Below are positions 48,916 to 58,996 of a stretch of 64,000 nucleotides of DNA, one piece after another. The stretch comes from Bog-473 sp963807775 (GTDB lineage Bacteria; Actinomycetota; Acidimicrobiia; Acidimicrobiales; RAAP-2): NCBI GenBank assembly GCA_963807775.1, contig CAWECY010000005.1, forward strand, positions 372,001 through 436,000. The letters run 5' to 3'. The number at the start of each line of letters is the position of its first letter. Positions within the stretch are counted from its first letter, which is position 1. The notes under the pieces were generated by a model, which saw only the letters and a program-made list of their open reading frames with translations, searched no databases and was not told where the DNA came from. The translations under genes were made by a program, and so were the position numbers.

Positions 48916-48952
48916 GCTTGCCGACCATCCCTGCCTACTACTAGCCCCAAGG

Positions 48953-49039
48953 TTTAGCTAAACATAGCCAGGTATAGGGCTTGCTTGGCTTATTTAGTAG
49001 ACAAGCATTCTCTCCGAGGGTTAATAGCTAAAATTAACC
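48953..49039. promoter_or_regulatory. AT-rich control region with palindromic operator-like sites
   Basis: This lies just upstream of the large regulator gene. It holds the perfect 10-bp palindrome TTTAGCTAAA (48953-48962), a TGCTTG...CAAGCA inverted pair around 48982-49007, and GGTTAAT-AGCTAAA-ATTAACC (49019-49039), a perfect 7-bp inverted repeat whose spacer repeats AGCTAAA. Such clustered dyads between two LuxR-type genes look like regulator binding sites. Which protein binds is not known. Confidence 0.5.
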
Positions 49040-49081
49040 AGTAAGGGGGCGACCTGCCATTAGCCCCAGAAGCCGTTCCCG

Positions 49082-50662
49082 GTGACGGGCCTCCCGAAGA
49101 AGCCACGCGCAAAGGCTGCGTGGCGCGCCGATTTTGAACGCGCTTACGACGAGGGTCTATATCAGGACGCCGCCGAGATCTACGACCGTTCGGCCGGAAG
49201 GTCCGAGCCGCTCGATCTGGTGCTGAAGGCGGCTCGCGCGCATCGACAGTGCGGCCGACCCGCCGCTGCGCTGGGGTTGCTTATGGGGTTGCGCATCCCG
49301 GCCAATAGACCGCGTGACCGAGTAAAGCGAGACGCTTTCCTAGGTGAACTATACGCCCGTACGCAGGATCTTGCATCGGCCGACCAGCTCCTGAGCTCTG
49401 CACTCCAGACCGCCCAGCTACTCGAAGACGGCGACCTCGTCGCTTATGTCGGTCGATACTTAGTGAACCGTCATCTGCTCGAGCAAAACACCGAGCGTGC
49501 GCGACAGGCGCTCGAGCTGATTAGAAGTGGCTCCTCCCGCCATTGGCGCACCCGTGCGCTGATTATTGAAGCTTACGTCCTGCAGTATGAAGGACGGGTT
49601 CTTGAACAGGCGCAGTGCTTGCTCGAGGCACTACGTCTTCTCGGCCCCAACCGAGACGAAGACGTGGAGCATGGGCGACCGTCTGTTGAGGAGTTGATTA
49701 CCGACCATGAGTGGAGAACGGCTGTAACCCTGTCACTCGCCGAGCTGTCGCGCGAGCTCTATATTCCGGAAGCCACCGCGGAAATCGAGCGCGAGCTCAG
49801 CGGCCCTCCTTGGCCAAAAGGCTCCTTTTATAATCGATTTTTTGCGCTCAGTTTGCTCGCCTGGGGAAAAGCGTTTCACGGCGACTATTTCAGCGCTTTC
49901 CGTCATCTTAAGAGCGCGTCTGAGGTGGCCGAGACGAGGGGTTTGAAGGTTATCGCAGCATGCGATCGCTCCTTTATCGCGGGTTACTTCGGGGAGCGCG
50001 GGTGGTCCCGCGTCGAGCTCGACGAGGCGGAGCGGCTGGCCAAGGAAGTGGATTGGCAGGGAACATTCGGCGAAGAACGGGCCGGGCTGCTCATGCTCGC
50101 CGAGCTCTTTTGTAGCGTCGATCCGGCCAGGGCTTCGATGTACCTTGCAGAGTACCGCAATCTCGGGAGTGTCCGGCTGCCGGTGTATCCTCACGACGTG
50201 CGCGTGCAGGCCTCTGTAAAATACGCGACCGGCCTTGTGGAGCTCGCAACCGGGAACCGAGCGCGGGGCTTAGCAGACGTTCGGGAAGCGCGAGCGATAT
50301 ACGAACGGGTTGGTTACGATTTCCGCGTAGCGGAGTGCCTGATGAGCGAGTACCGCGCCACCGGGAGTCGCGATCTCCTACCGATGATCGAGGAGAAACT
50401 GCGACACTATCCGCTGAGCTGGTTGGCCGACGAACTTCGGGCCGCGACCGAACGGCCGACGATCGTGCTTTCACCAATGCAACAAACGGTCTTCGAACAA
50501 CTGTGCCTGGGCAAGTCCACGGCCGAAATCGCGCAGTCCTTGGGACGTAGCGAATACACTATAAGCAACCATATCAAAGAGATTTTCAAGGCCTATGACG
50601 TGAGAACCAGAGCCGCGCTTTTGGCCAAGGCCGCCAGTAAAGGTTTGGTAGGCGGCACGTAA
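49082..50662 (+). CDS. Large TPR-containing regulator with C-terminal LuxR HTH
   Basis: The intact 526-residue protein starts at GTG 49082. Residues 15-440 are helical TPR-like repeats (FERAYDEGLYQDAAEIYDRS, KAARAHRQCGRPAAALGLLM, ALIIEAYVLQYEGRVLEQAQ). Residues 460-520 are a LuxR/GerE domain: LSPMQQTVFEQLCLGKSTAE, IAQSLGRSEYTISNHIKEIF and KAYDVRTRAALLAKA. There is no N-terminal ATPase, so it is a shortened MalT-like regulator without the STAND module. It follows palindromic sites that may be its own operators. Confidence 0.8.
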   Translation: MTGLPKKPRAKAAWRADFERAYDEGLYQDAAEIYDRSAGRSEPLDLVLKAARAHRQCGRPAAALGLLMGLRIPANRPRDRVKRDAFLGELYARTQDLASADQLLSSALQTAQLLEDGDLVAYVGRYLVNRHLLEQNTERARQALELIRSGSSRHWRTRALIIEAYVLQYEGRVLEQAQCLLEALRLLGPNRDEDVEHGRPSVEELITDHEWRTAVTLSLAELSRELYIPEATAEIERELSGPPWPKGSFYNRFFALSLLAWGKAFHGDYFSAFRHLKSASEVAETRGLKVIAACDRSFIAGYFGERGWSRVELDEAERLAKEVDWQGTFGEERAGLLMLAELFCSVDPARASMYLAEYRNLGSVRLPVYPHDVRVQASVKYATGLVELATGNRARGLADVREARAIYERVGYDFRVAECLMSEYRATGSRDLLPMIEEKLRHYPLSWLADELRAATERPTIVLSPMQQTVFEQLCLGKSTAEIAQSLGRSEYTISNHIKEIFKAYDVRTRAALLAKAASKGLVGGT

Positions 50663-51128
50663 ACTCCGGCGAGCAAGCATCGACGCGTTGGGCCTTGTCG
50701 AGTAGAGCTTAGAACGCACGAATCGCAAGGCTTGGCGGGAGCGTGTAGGAGGTTCTCCTAGCGTCCCCGCCACTGCCCTACGAGCTTCGAATATCCTTGC
50801 TGGTACTGGCGATTTTGCGCATAGGGCTACGAGAGCCTTAGAAACTGTAGACAGCTTTTTGGCCGATTCTGTGTAGTAAACGGTGTAGTGAGCCGCGCTC
50901 CCGTTAGGGGCACATCGTTTCCAGCAAGAACCTTTCCCGACCATACGTCGAGCGGATCAAGGTCCAACATTTCGTCGTGCGATAGATTTGGTCGACCGCG
51001 GAGACACTGAGGAACAGGCGCGAACGGATTCCGTGTCACCGCGCGTGCGCATACAAATTGCGAAACCGCCGGCAGGGGTTTTGGGCACCATCGCCCACGA
51101 GAAGGCGGCCTACAGTGCGCTGGCCCTT
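50663..51128. other. Intergenic region without a convincing gene
   Basis: No ORF here has believable protein sequence. The frames on both strands are rich in Arg/Ser and change character with each indel-sized step. A GGAGGTTCTCC dyad lies near 50746-50756. The region marks the change from core-like genes to the accessory island and could contain a worn junction, but no direct repeat or integrase fragment could be shown. Confidence 0.3.
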
Positions 51129-51752
51129 TCACAGTGCCTCGGGAGCTGGCTGTGGGGGCGTCGGTTCATTCAGATCGATTGCTAGAACCCCGCGGCGCGC
51201 TCGGTCGACCACCACAGCTGTCACTCGACTACCGGTCTCAAGAAGCACGGGCTTCTTATTTTCTATGTCGACGCGGAGGCCGTCCGTAAACTGCATCACG
51301 TTGATGATCTTCCAGAGCGGAATAACGAGCGCTTTGGCGTTCCCGAGGAATACGAGCCGTCGGTCAGTCACCACCAGTGTTCCGGCGTCGTCAACGCCAG
51401 TGACCTGGTGTTTTTCGCCGTGTGACCTCCCGCCGCCAGATCGTATATAGAGCCCCCGCGCGACACGTATCGACGCCCCGCTAAAGCCGCCGATGTGCTC
51501 GACCTCCGTATGGTTGCCGATCACTTCGGCGAGGCAGGTATAGCGCGCAGATTCTCCGGGTTCGGTCATAAAGCCGTCCACGTTAATCGGCGGAAAGGGG
51601 GCCCTGATGGCCCTTTCAGCGGCCGCCTCGTCTGCATTTTTGCCTGCGGCTACCGCGCCAACGCGGCTTGTTCGGCTTGTGCGACTTGTTCTGGAAGCCA
51701 AAAACACTCCAGTGACGATCGCAACGAAAATAAGCACCACCATTGTCGACAT
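51129..51752 (-). CDS. Membrane-anchored protein with PH/GRAM-like domain, unknown function
   Basis: The ATG at 51752 (MSTMVVLIFVAIVTGVFLA) gives an N-terminal helix followed by a striking RTSRTSRTSR repeat. After a linker, the C-terminal 130 residues include GLYIRSGGGRSHGEKHQV, GTLVVTDRRLVFLGNAKALV and IPLWKIINVMQFTDGLRVDI. The order 'G-x-L-x-x-T-x-x-R-L-x-F' then 'I-P-L-x-x-I' is that of bacterial PH-like and GRAM domains. A GTG ten codons upstream is an alternative start. It is expected to sit at the cytoplasmic membrane. No catalytic residues are seen. Confidence 0.6.
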   Translation of the reverse strand: MSTMVVLIFVAIVTGVFLASRTSRTSRTSRVGAVAAGKNADEAAAERAIRAPFPPINVDGFMTEPGESARYTCLAEVIGNHTEVEHIGGFSGASIRVARGLYIRSGGGRSHGEKHQVTGVDDAGTLVVTDRRLVFLGNAKALVIPLWKIINVMQFTDGLRVDIENKKPVLLETGSRVTAVVVDRARRGVLAIDLNEPTPPQPAPEAL

Positions 51753-52047
51753 TTTTAAAGATTTCGACAGACCCGAGGCCACCTTCCGTCAGAAGACCCC
51801 GTCAAGTATGCTGCTTTCCGATCGCCAGGCGACCCGACTTGCGCGCCCACGAACTGGCAGAGGTGTCGGACGCTGTCGGACCGGTGAAGGATTTTGGGGC
51901 CCTTTCTTGGCGCGAGACTGCAGCCGGAAGCTTGAGCTGCAACGCAGGGAGGATGTAAAAGGGCGCCGTGGCGCACGCAAAGCGATCGTACTGGGCCAAA
52001 GCGCGCCAGCGCAGTTCCGAGTAAGCTCTAAGCGATTACTCTTGTTG
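51753..52047. other. Intergenic region, nothing recognised
   Basis: No gene, hairpin of note or repeat could be supported in this 295-base stretch. The plus-strand frame across it (from about 51607) reads Arg-rich and overlaps the minus-strand PH-like gene, so I regard it as a shadow. Confidence 0.3.
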
Positions 52048-55000
52048 TCAGGCCGGCGCCGCCACGGAGCCGTTGTCTTCGCCTTGCGCAGATGCCGGTG
52101 CTGACTCGCTTGCAGGCTTTTGCATATCTATCAACAGCGCAGACCGTTCGAGCTTTGAACTCCCCGGCACGCTCTTGCGGCCGCGATTAAAGCGGGGCCT
52201 TTGCACGAGTAACTGCCCTACTTGCAGGGCGAGTTCCATCTCGCTCAAGATCTCTTGTCCACGCCGGCGCACGCGTTCGAGAAGTTCTGGCGTTTCGTCG
52301 TCAGCTATCCCAGCAAGATTCTGCTGCATCGGCTCGATCCCTAGATTGGCAAGGCGCTCGAACACCGGTTCCATCGCCGCGTCTTGGTTTCGGTAAAAGC
52401 TCGTTCCACGAAATTCTAACAAAGCGCCAGCCTAAACGTTCAAGGTCAGCTTGCCGCTGCATATCATGATCGAGTTCCGACGGTCCGTGGTACCGCGCTC
52501 CGTCGCACTCCACCGCGAGCCGTTCGCCATTTGCACCAATAACAACTATGTCGATGCGATAACTCCCAACCGCATATTGTGTCCTCAGATGAAATCCAGC
52601 TGCCGAAAGCCTTTTTATCACTGCAATCTCGAACTCTGACTCTGCCCGCGCAGCAGCTTCGATGCCGCCTCTTAGAGTCGCTTTGGGGTCCTGCGCATGC
52701 TCAATCAGCAGGCGACGTAAATCGCCTACCTTGAGATCCGTTGCGGGATTGAGCGAGTGGACAATCCACATTTGATTTTTCGCGCGACTTGCAGCGACGT
52801 TTATTCGCTGCTTCTGCAAACGCTCCGGGATCATAGCCAGCGGTCCTCCATCAACGTTGCCGCTGTAAACCATGGACAAAAACATCACATCTCGCTCGTC
52901 TCCCTGAAACTGCGAGGCATTTCCGACCACGATGCGACGGCGCGCAATCTCGTCGGGATCTATCACGCGGTAGAGAAGCTGCTCAATATACCTTGCCTGA
53001 CGATCTCCTAAAAGCGCGATAACGCCAATCGATGCTAAGGGCCTCGTTTCGGATTCTCCGTACTCGTTCTGTTCGATGCAAGCCTTAACGAGGGCGACGA
53101 TCGTCTTTGCTTCGATTTCGTTGACATCACCGAGGCGAAGGCCGCCTACGCGCTGCTCCACAACTGATGGAGCCGGAAGGTCAGCGGTGATCTCGCGAAG
53201 TGGCTTTATCTTCCCTTGATAGCTGAGGGCATTGCTAAACCGGATAATATCCGGAACTGATCGGAAGTGCTCGAGCAAGGTGAGCGCGCCCCCGAACGAC
53301 CACTTCGCGATGTCGTATAGCGAAAGGTCGCCAGTGTACAGCTGTCCGTTCTGGATATCGTATAAGAAAGCGTCGATTAACTGCTGGACACCCTCAACTG
53401 TCTGTCCGATATCGGCAGGGCTGACTTGCTCATCATCGCCGACGATGAGAACCTTTTTGCCGAGGTAGAGCGCTACAAGTGATGTAACGTCACTTTGGCT
53501 CGCTTCATCGATGATCACCACATCAAAGCGTGAGGTTTCCGGGTCAAAGACTTCGACTGCCTTTGAGATAGACATAATCCAGACCGGTACCGCCGCCCGA
53601 GCCTCGGACATGGTCCGGCGCTGCTCCGCGAGAAGTCGAGCGGCCTTCTTGCCCGTCCCGCGGCCATACATTTTCTTCGCCTTGGCAAAACCAAAGAGGG
53701 CCGCCCGCTCTTTATGCGTCAGTCGTCGCTTCTGAAAGAGCCATGCTTTGCGGTCAACGAGGTCGATCGTCGTCTGCGTAATGTTGCGGCGAACTTTCTC
53801 TATCCTTAGGCCAAGCTCTGGAAGCGAGACCGCCGAACGCCTATCAAGTTCATCTTGGAATTGTCGCCAGCGCCAGGCGGCTCGCGGTTCTCCTGGCAGC
53901 TTGCCCGCGCCGTGCACTCCTGCACGATATCGTATTGCGTCAGCCCAGCCTGGCGCTAAACCGTCCAATCGCTCAAGAAGGTCGCGCCGGTCGTCAACCG
54001 TTCGCGAGAGAAGGCCAAGTCGCGATATCTCGGCGTAACTCTTCCGAAAGGCTTCCGCGTTCAGCGTAGTGACGGCAGTAGCCATCGCAGACGCAAGTTG
54101 GCTCTTCGGCCAGGTTTCCAACGCAGCCAGCATGGCTTCGTGCTCGCTTTGCAGCTCTGCCAGCCGCCTTCGCCTTGCTTCCGCCGCTATAACCTCGGGC
54201 AAGAACGAAGTGACGATATCGCTAAGTCGCTCGAAGTGGCCATAGCCACCGTGACGGAAGGCACTCTCCGTCAGCACTGCTTCCCAACTGAACCCGCAAG
54301 TTTGCAAGTTCGCGAGTGCTGGAAGCCACCTTTTTTCGCTCCAACTTAGAGCTGATCGAAGAAGTGGAACGTGACGAAGCAACGCGACTTCTACCTCTGA
54401 AATGTCGACCGAGGGTCCTCCGATCGCTTCGACCAGATTATTCCACCGTCGTGAGAGGGTCAGCCGCCGATGCATGATGGCCGCAGCTTCTGCCAAAGCT
54501 TCAAAATGCTCGCGCGATCGTGGTTTCGAACTGCCGTTGACCTTTGAATCGTCGAGGGCGGTTTCCCATTCGCTGTGCATAAATCGGGCCAAAAACCCCG
54601 GCCGCTTTCCTATGCGCTCAACCTCTTTCGCGATCTCCCTATAGACCTTTGCCATTTCGTCTGGCTCCAGCCGACTGGAGATCTCCGGCGAATACGTCGC
54701 GATGAGCTCTTTCGAAGCCGCAACATCCATAGCGAGCTGCTCAATCTCGGCGATGAGTCGATCCCACAACGAAAGCTCGTGGTCGCCAATGCCTATCTCG
54801 ACTAGCTTCGCCGACCATGGTGGCATCTTTCCAACGAGCTGGACGGCGCTGAGAAGGTCCTCAAGGACGGGTTCGAGGGCATCGCTACCGGCATAGTCGT
54901 GATCCGGGGAGTTCCAGAATCTAACGCCCAGATCAAGTTCGCTTGCCTCAAGGCCACGAATGTTATCAACGAAGAGCTCGAAGGCGTTCGGGTCAGTGAA

Positions 55001-56768
55001 GTCTGTTAAGTCAGGTAGAGCGGCGCCTATTGTAGTCTCGTCGTCGCGGGTTACTTCGATGTTCGAGGCATAGAGGCGCGTGAGCTCGCCGACGCTTAGG
55101 GGTAGCGAGTTAGCGGGTGCAACGGTTGACGGAATCCAATCGTGCGCCCCGATTCCTTCTGCGACCTCCTTCGCCGCAGCGCGAGGATCCGTCGGCACGC
55201 CGGCAACGATGATGTCGAGATGCTCATCAAGGCGAGCACTTCGCAACTGGTCTTTTAGCTCTTCGAGCTGCCTAATCAGCAGTTGGCGTTTTTCGCTGAG
55301 CCGCAGGATTTCGCGCTCAAGGCCTGCTTCATCAACAAACCCAATGCGCTCAACGATACCGTCAATAGAAGCCTTTAGGGCCGCATCGTCCTCGGAAGAA
55401 TCAATCACACTAACGCACAACGGCTGCAATTGAGGAACGACTTTCTCCTTGACGACCTTAAGCGCTTTGGATGTTTGGCTCGTGACTAAAACGGTCTTTC
55501 CTTCCGCGAGCAGATGCCCCATTAAGTTGGCGATAGTGTGCGTTTTGCCGGTACCAGGTGGCCCCTGAACAAGAACGCCGTTTTCCCTATCGAGCGCTTT
55601 TGCGATTTGAAGTTGCTCGGGATTTCCAGGCTTGGTAAAAAGTATTTCGTGGTCAGCGTTCGCGTCCGGCACCGATACTATCGGCTCGTCGACGGTTTTA
55701 GGCACTATGTCTTCGATTACCGGGGCACCGATCACGTCGAGAAGCGAATTGGGAATAGCCCCGCCTGCCTCTACGGCTCGAACCACTGATGCTATTGCTC
55801 GCGCCAAACCTGAGGTGCGCCTCTGCAAGAAAATGACAGGCGAACTCGTCACTACCGGGATTACCGTCGGAGCTGGCGCCACGTCGGTCTCCACGTACTT
55901 GCCCTCACGGGACAACCGCGGCGGAACGGAGCGCAAGAAGGCTGGAGCCGTCGTCGTCCCCAGCGGATGCAAGCCAAGGTCATCTACCTCAGCGCCTATT
56001 TTTCCGATCAGGGCGCCGTCGATGTCCGACAACCCATTGAAGATAGGAGAACAGAAGTTGGTTTTTGGTGAGTCCTCCAGGATCACAAAATTCTGGGACG
56101 CCCGGTTTAAATACGAGCGAGAGTGGGCGTGTCAACAGTGGGTGAAAGACGTCGAGGTTATCGTGGTTCCAGGAGAGGATGCCGGCACCGAGGAGGAGTT
56201 CAAACTGATCGGGATCTCGCTGCAGCGCGCCGTGAAGTTCATAGAGGCGAGCAAATATCTCTGCTGCAGCAAACGTAATTTGTTCTTGCTTCGCCCAAGC
56301 GTCCCAAAGCAGTCGATACTGTTCAAGCGCTAAAACGCGTTCGCCACTATCTTCGAATGTCTCGACGATCGTCTCTTCGTGGTCTGTAATATTGCGGCTT
56401 GCCCGAGGCTTAGGATCGGAACGACAATCGTTCCAATCGGGACCCAGCCAATCGTTTAGTTCGGCCGGCGCCGTCGGGGGCAGCGTCGCTTCGGGACGAA
56501 TGCAGCGAAGGATAACGCGCTCGTTCTCTTGCGGCGAGTCCCCAGACTGGACTCCTGGCTCCGCCTCTTGATCGTCAGGAATGTGGTCGACGAGCGAAAT
56601 GGTTTCGTGGTCCGGGAGCTTCTTAAGCCAGAGCTGCCATGTGCGATCGCCTCGGATATCTCGGACTGGAGGATTTCGACGTTCATTGAACGCTTGGATA
56701 AACTTAAAGAGGCGCGTGATCTTATCGCGCGCATGTGATTGGACCGTCGCATCTGAAGGCAACGTCAA
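52048..56768 (-). CDS. UPF1-like SF1 helicase with C-terminal PD-(D/E)XK-like nuclease domain (two frameshifts)
   Basis: The inferred protein is about 1,570 residues from the ATG at 56768. The N-terminal 220 residues (FIQAFNERRNPPVRDIRGDR, EQYRLLWDAWAKQE) join after an indel near 56090 to the helicase. Helicase motifs are GVLVQGPPGTGKTHTIANLM (Walker A), a long helical insertion with coiled coils, DVVIIDEASQSDVTSLVALY (Walker B), LIVGDDEQVSP, LLEHFRSVPDII, VVGNASQFQGDERDVMFLSM and NVAASRAKNQMWIVHS. The end has EFEIAVIKRLSAAGF, YRIDIVVIG and LAVECDGARYHG, giving the E, D and E-x-D of a Vsr/DUF559-like nuclease. An indel near 52420 precedes the tail. Such proteins often occur in defence islands. 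Confidence 0.85.
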
Positions 56769-56924
56769 AGGCAGGCACCTACAGTCCAGATTTTTTCGGA
56801 AGCCACCGCCATCGCCCCAGGCCCGCCCGGAATTGCGAGATGCATCGGACTTAGCCGAGGCCTCCGATTCGATCGAACCTTTTGCCAGACTTCCGCTAGG
56901 TCCCTCCGGGCAGCTTCAAGGTTC

Positions 56925-56973
56925 GCATGTAAGGGGTCGGGGGTCGAGTTCCCATCTCGACCATTGGAAACGT
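56925..56973 (+). other. tRNA 3'-end-like fragment, possible attachment-site remnant
   Basis: The stretch AAGGGGTCGGGGGTCGAGTT followed by CCCATCTCGACCA resembles the variable loop, T-arm and acceptor end of a tRNA, but it has no matching 5' half. Translated in antisense it gives the peptide WSRWELDPRPL, which is close to peptides often mis-called across tRNA ends next to integrated elements. It lies at the upstream edge of the helicase gene. This is an inference only. Confidence 0.3.
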
Positions 56974-57009
56974 GCAAAAAGTCTGACGTAGTCGACTTTT
57001 CTAGATAAA

Positions 57010-57930
57010 GTGCTTGAGAAGGGGGGAGCCCGTCTGACCTCGCCTTTCTTTATCAATCTTCGGCTGGGGGAGAGTAATGGGACAAAATCGCGGCGCGGCC
57101 TCGCGAACCGGCTCTTTCGCATGCATACCTTCCGGCTTCGGGTGGATTTGCGTCGGCAGGTGATCGCCTACCTACGTTACCAACGTTTCATGCCGATGCA
57201 AGGTACCGATTCAATCGTGGTCGGAGTCTTGGGATCGTCTGACGTCGATCGGTCAGCGTATGCGGCATTCCTTCGTGAACATGGCGTGGCCGCCGAACCG
57301 TCGCCAGGCGAGATATTGCAGGAATCGGCTGAAGCAGAGATTGCGTCGCAGATTACGTTCCTCGTGGACGCCGTCAAAATCCTAGTGCCCGGCCTCGCAG
57401 TAAACGCCATTTACGACGTCTGCAAAACGCGACTCCGGCCGCTATTTAGGCAGTTAGCGAAGGCGGTTCGAGAACGCCGCGAGCTTGGCGAGCGTCATTT
57501 GCTAACCGTTATTGTAAAATTCGATCGGGGAACTTCTACTTATAACCTTCCCGGCGTTGACCGGCAGGCTGCGATCGAGGCGATCGGAATTCGCCTGCCG
57601 GAGTCGATCAACGCCGATCCGTCTGAGCGCAGCCACTTTTGGATCGATGGGTATTGGATGCCGTCAGCGCGCGCTGCTGAGCAGTTCGAGTCTTTGCACT
57701 CTAGAGTCGACGGCCCGTGCAAGGTCCCTGACGGTCTCGCGGGAGCGCTTAGGGGCCGGATCGCGGATATCTACCGATGTAGCGTTGGCTCGCACGTATT
57801 CATCGAGTTCGCCGCTCCATCGCAAGACGAGCTCGACGACCTTCTCGATGCTCTGCGCCGCGCTTTACCAGAAGGCGCCGTGCTGGGGTTAACAGGGCGG
57901 CGGAACCTTATTCACGTCGAGTTCGCCTAA
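57010..57930 (+). CDS. Hypothetical protein, 306 residues, island gene
   Basis: The longest start is GTG 57010; an ATG at 57121 (MHTFRLRVDLRRQV) begins where the sequence becomes protein-like. The middle has an amphipathic or membrane-like helix (ITFLVDAVKILVPGLAVNAI), then a basic helix (RLRPLFRQLAKAVRERRELG). The C-terminus contains SHFWIDGYWMPSARAAEQFE and SHVFIEFAAPSQDELDDLLD. No known motif is visible. It is isolated on the plus strand among minus-strand genes. Function unknown. Confidence 0.55.
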   Translation: MLEKGGARLTSPFFINLRLGESNGTKSRRGLANRLFRMHTFRLRVDLRRQVIAYLRYQRFMPMQGTDSIVVGVLGSSDVDRSAYAAFLREHGVAAEPSPGEILQESAEAEIASQITFLVDAVKILVPGLAVNAIYDVCKTRLRPLFRQLAKAVRERRELGERHLLTVIVKFDRGTSTYNLPGVDRQAAIEAIGIRLPESINADPSERSHFWIDGYWMPSARAAEQFESLHSRVDGPCKVPDGLAGALRGRIADIYRCSVGSHVFIEFAAPSQDELDDLLDALRRALPEGAVLGLTGRRNLIHVEFA

Positions 57931-58015
57931 AGATCGCTCCAAAGTCGATCTTCTCGACGGAATCAGCAGCAAAAGCTACGCGACGGACCGTGGCCCAGGC
58001 CGGTTGAACCTGCAG

Positions 58016-58996
58016 TCAAAATAAGCTCGGCGGAGGTTGCGTTTTAGGCCTTTCCTCGCGCGTGAAAACGGGAAGGACAGGAAGCATCAAGTGTTTCTCG
58101 GTCGGGCGGGTATAGGCAAGGGTTTGATTCAGCTCACCGAAATCGCTGAATCCACTCAGTAATATGCCCCACGTTGCTCTCAGCCGAACAGCTGGTGATT
58201 CCGAACCTCTATTAAGATCGATAAGGTAGGCGATGAGGTCGATCATTAACAGCAGCCGCACGACGCGAGAAACGCGTGCCGGAGCCTGCGATCGTCCGTG
58301 ATTGTAGTAGTGCCGATTGAACCGCATGCCAACCGGCGGGACCTTATCGCGGTAGCTCGCGAACAATAAGCGGGTAATTACCTCGCAGGCGGGCCTCTCG
58401 ATGCGAGAGGCAACGGCCTCGAGCGGCTTCATCATCTGCCTTACCGTGATCGATTTGCCCGGGCCATCCACGAGGCCGAGGCCCTCTGTGGCAAAATCGC
58501 GCAATAGCCCTTCTAGCTCGGCGAAAAGCGCCGGTATCGCGAACGACGCCGCATTGAAGCCATCGCGATCCGCAGCGCGGAGCAGTGTTACCGTATCGAG
58601 CAGCACTCTGCGGCGGTTCGGAGCAACGGATTCGTAGCTGCACGTCGCAAGTACAAGCTTCTCGATTTCCTCCCACGAATTCTCCCGATAGAAGGTCATC
58701 ATGCGCTCCTCAAATTCGTGGAATGGTCGATCCGCGTCTGCCATCTGCGCGATGTCGAAGATCAGATCAGCCGGCCAACTCGTGGAGATGCACCATCGAA
58801 AGCGGGTTGCGATCGTGTCGGCCGCATTCGCCACTTCCGCGATGTTCGTCATACCGCGCATGATCATGTTGCCAACCTGGGTCATCGTCGAACGCAGGCG
58901 ATCCATGAAATCGGCAACGGCACTACCGAGCCGTTTCATCGTGTCGCCCATGCCGGGTAGTAGCGGGCCGATGTCGACCTTTCGGGGACTATCCAT
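58016..58996 (-). CDS. Hypothetical protein with HEPN-like R-x4-H motif
   Basis: The ATG at 58996 (MDSPRKVDIGPLLPGMGDT) follows GGGAGG. About 326 residues, almost wholly helical. Near residue 225 is MRFNRHYYNHGR: arginine, four residues, histidine and a following glycine (RHYYNHG). This resembles the RNase motif of HEPN domains, often written R-x4-6-H, and the NRHxxxHG motif of several toxin-like families. The preceding helices (ALFAELEGLLRDFATEGLGL and MMKPLEAVASRIERPACEV) fit a HEPN bundle. Overall similarity to a named family is not recognised, so the RNase role is a hypothesis. Confidence 0.5.
   Translation of the reverse strand: MDSPRKVDIGPLLPGMGDTMKRLGSAVADFMDRLRSTMTQVGNMIMRGMTNIAEVANAADTIATRFRWCISTSWPADLIFDIAQMADADRPFHEFEERMMTFYRENSWEEIEKLVLATCSYESVAPNRRRVLLDTVTLLRAADRDGFNAASFAIPALFAELEGLLRDFATEGLGLVDGPGKSITVRQMMKPLEAVASRIERPACEVITRLLFASYRDKVPPVGMRFNRHYYNHGRSQAPARVSRVVRLLLMIDLIAYLIDLNRGSESPAVRLRATWGILLSGFSDFGELNQTLAYTRPTEKHLMLPVLPVFTREERPKTQPPPSLF

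Noticed and set aside
50471..50944. Minus-strand ORF of 157 codons overlapping the end of the TPR-LuxR gene
   Set aside because: Half lies antisense to a clean coding domain and the rest is Arg/Ser-rich; no motif.
51607..52104. Plus-strand ORF of 165 codons
   Set aside because: It is antisense to the PH-like gene and to the helicase tail and shows no protein-like pattern.
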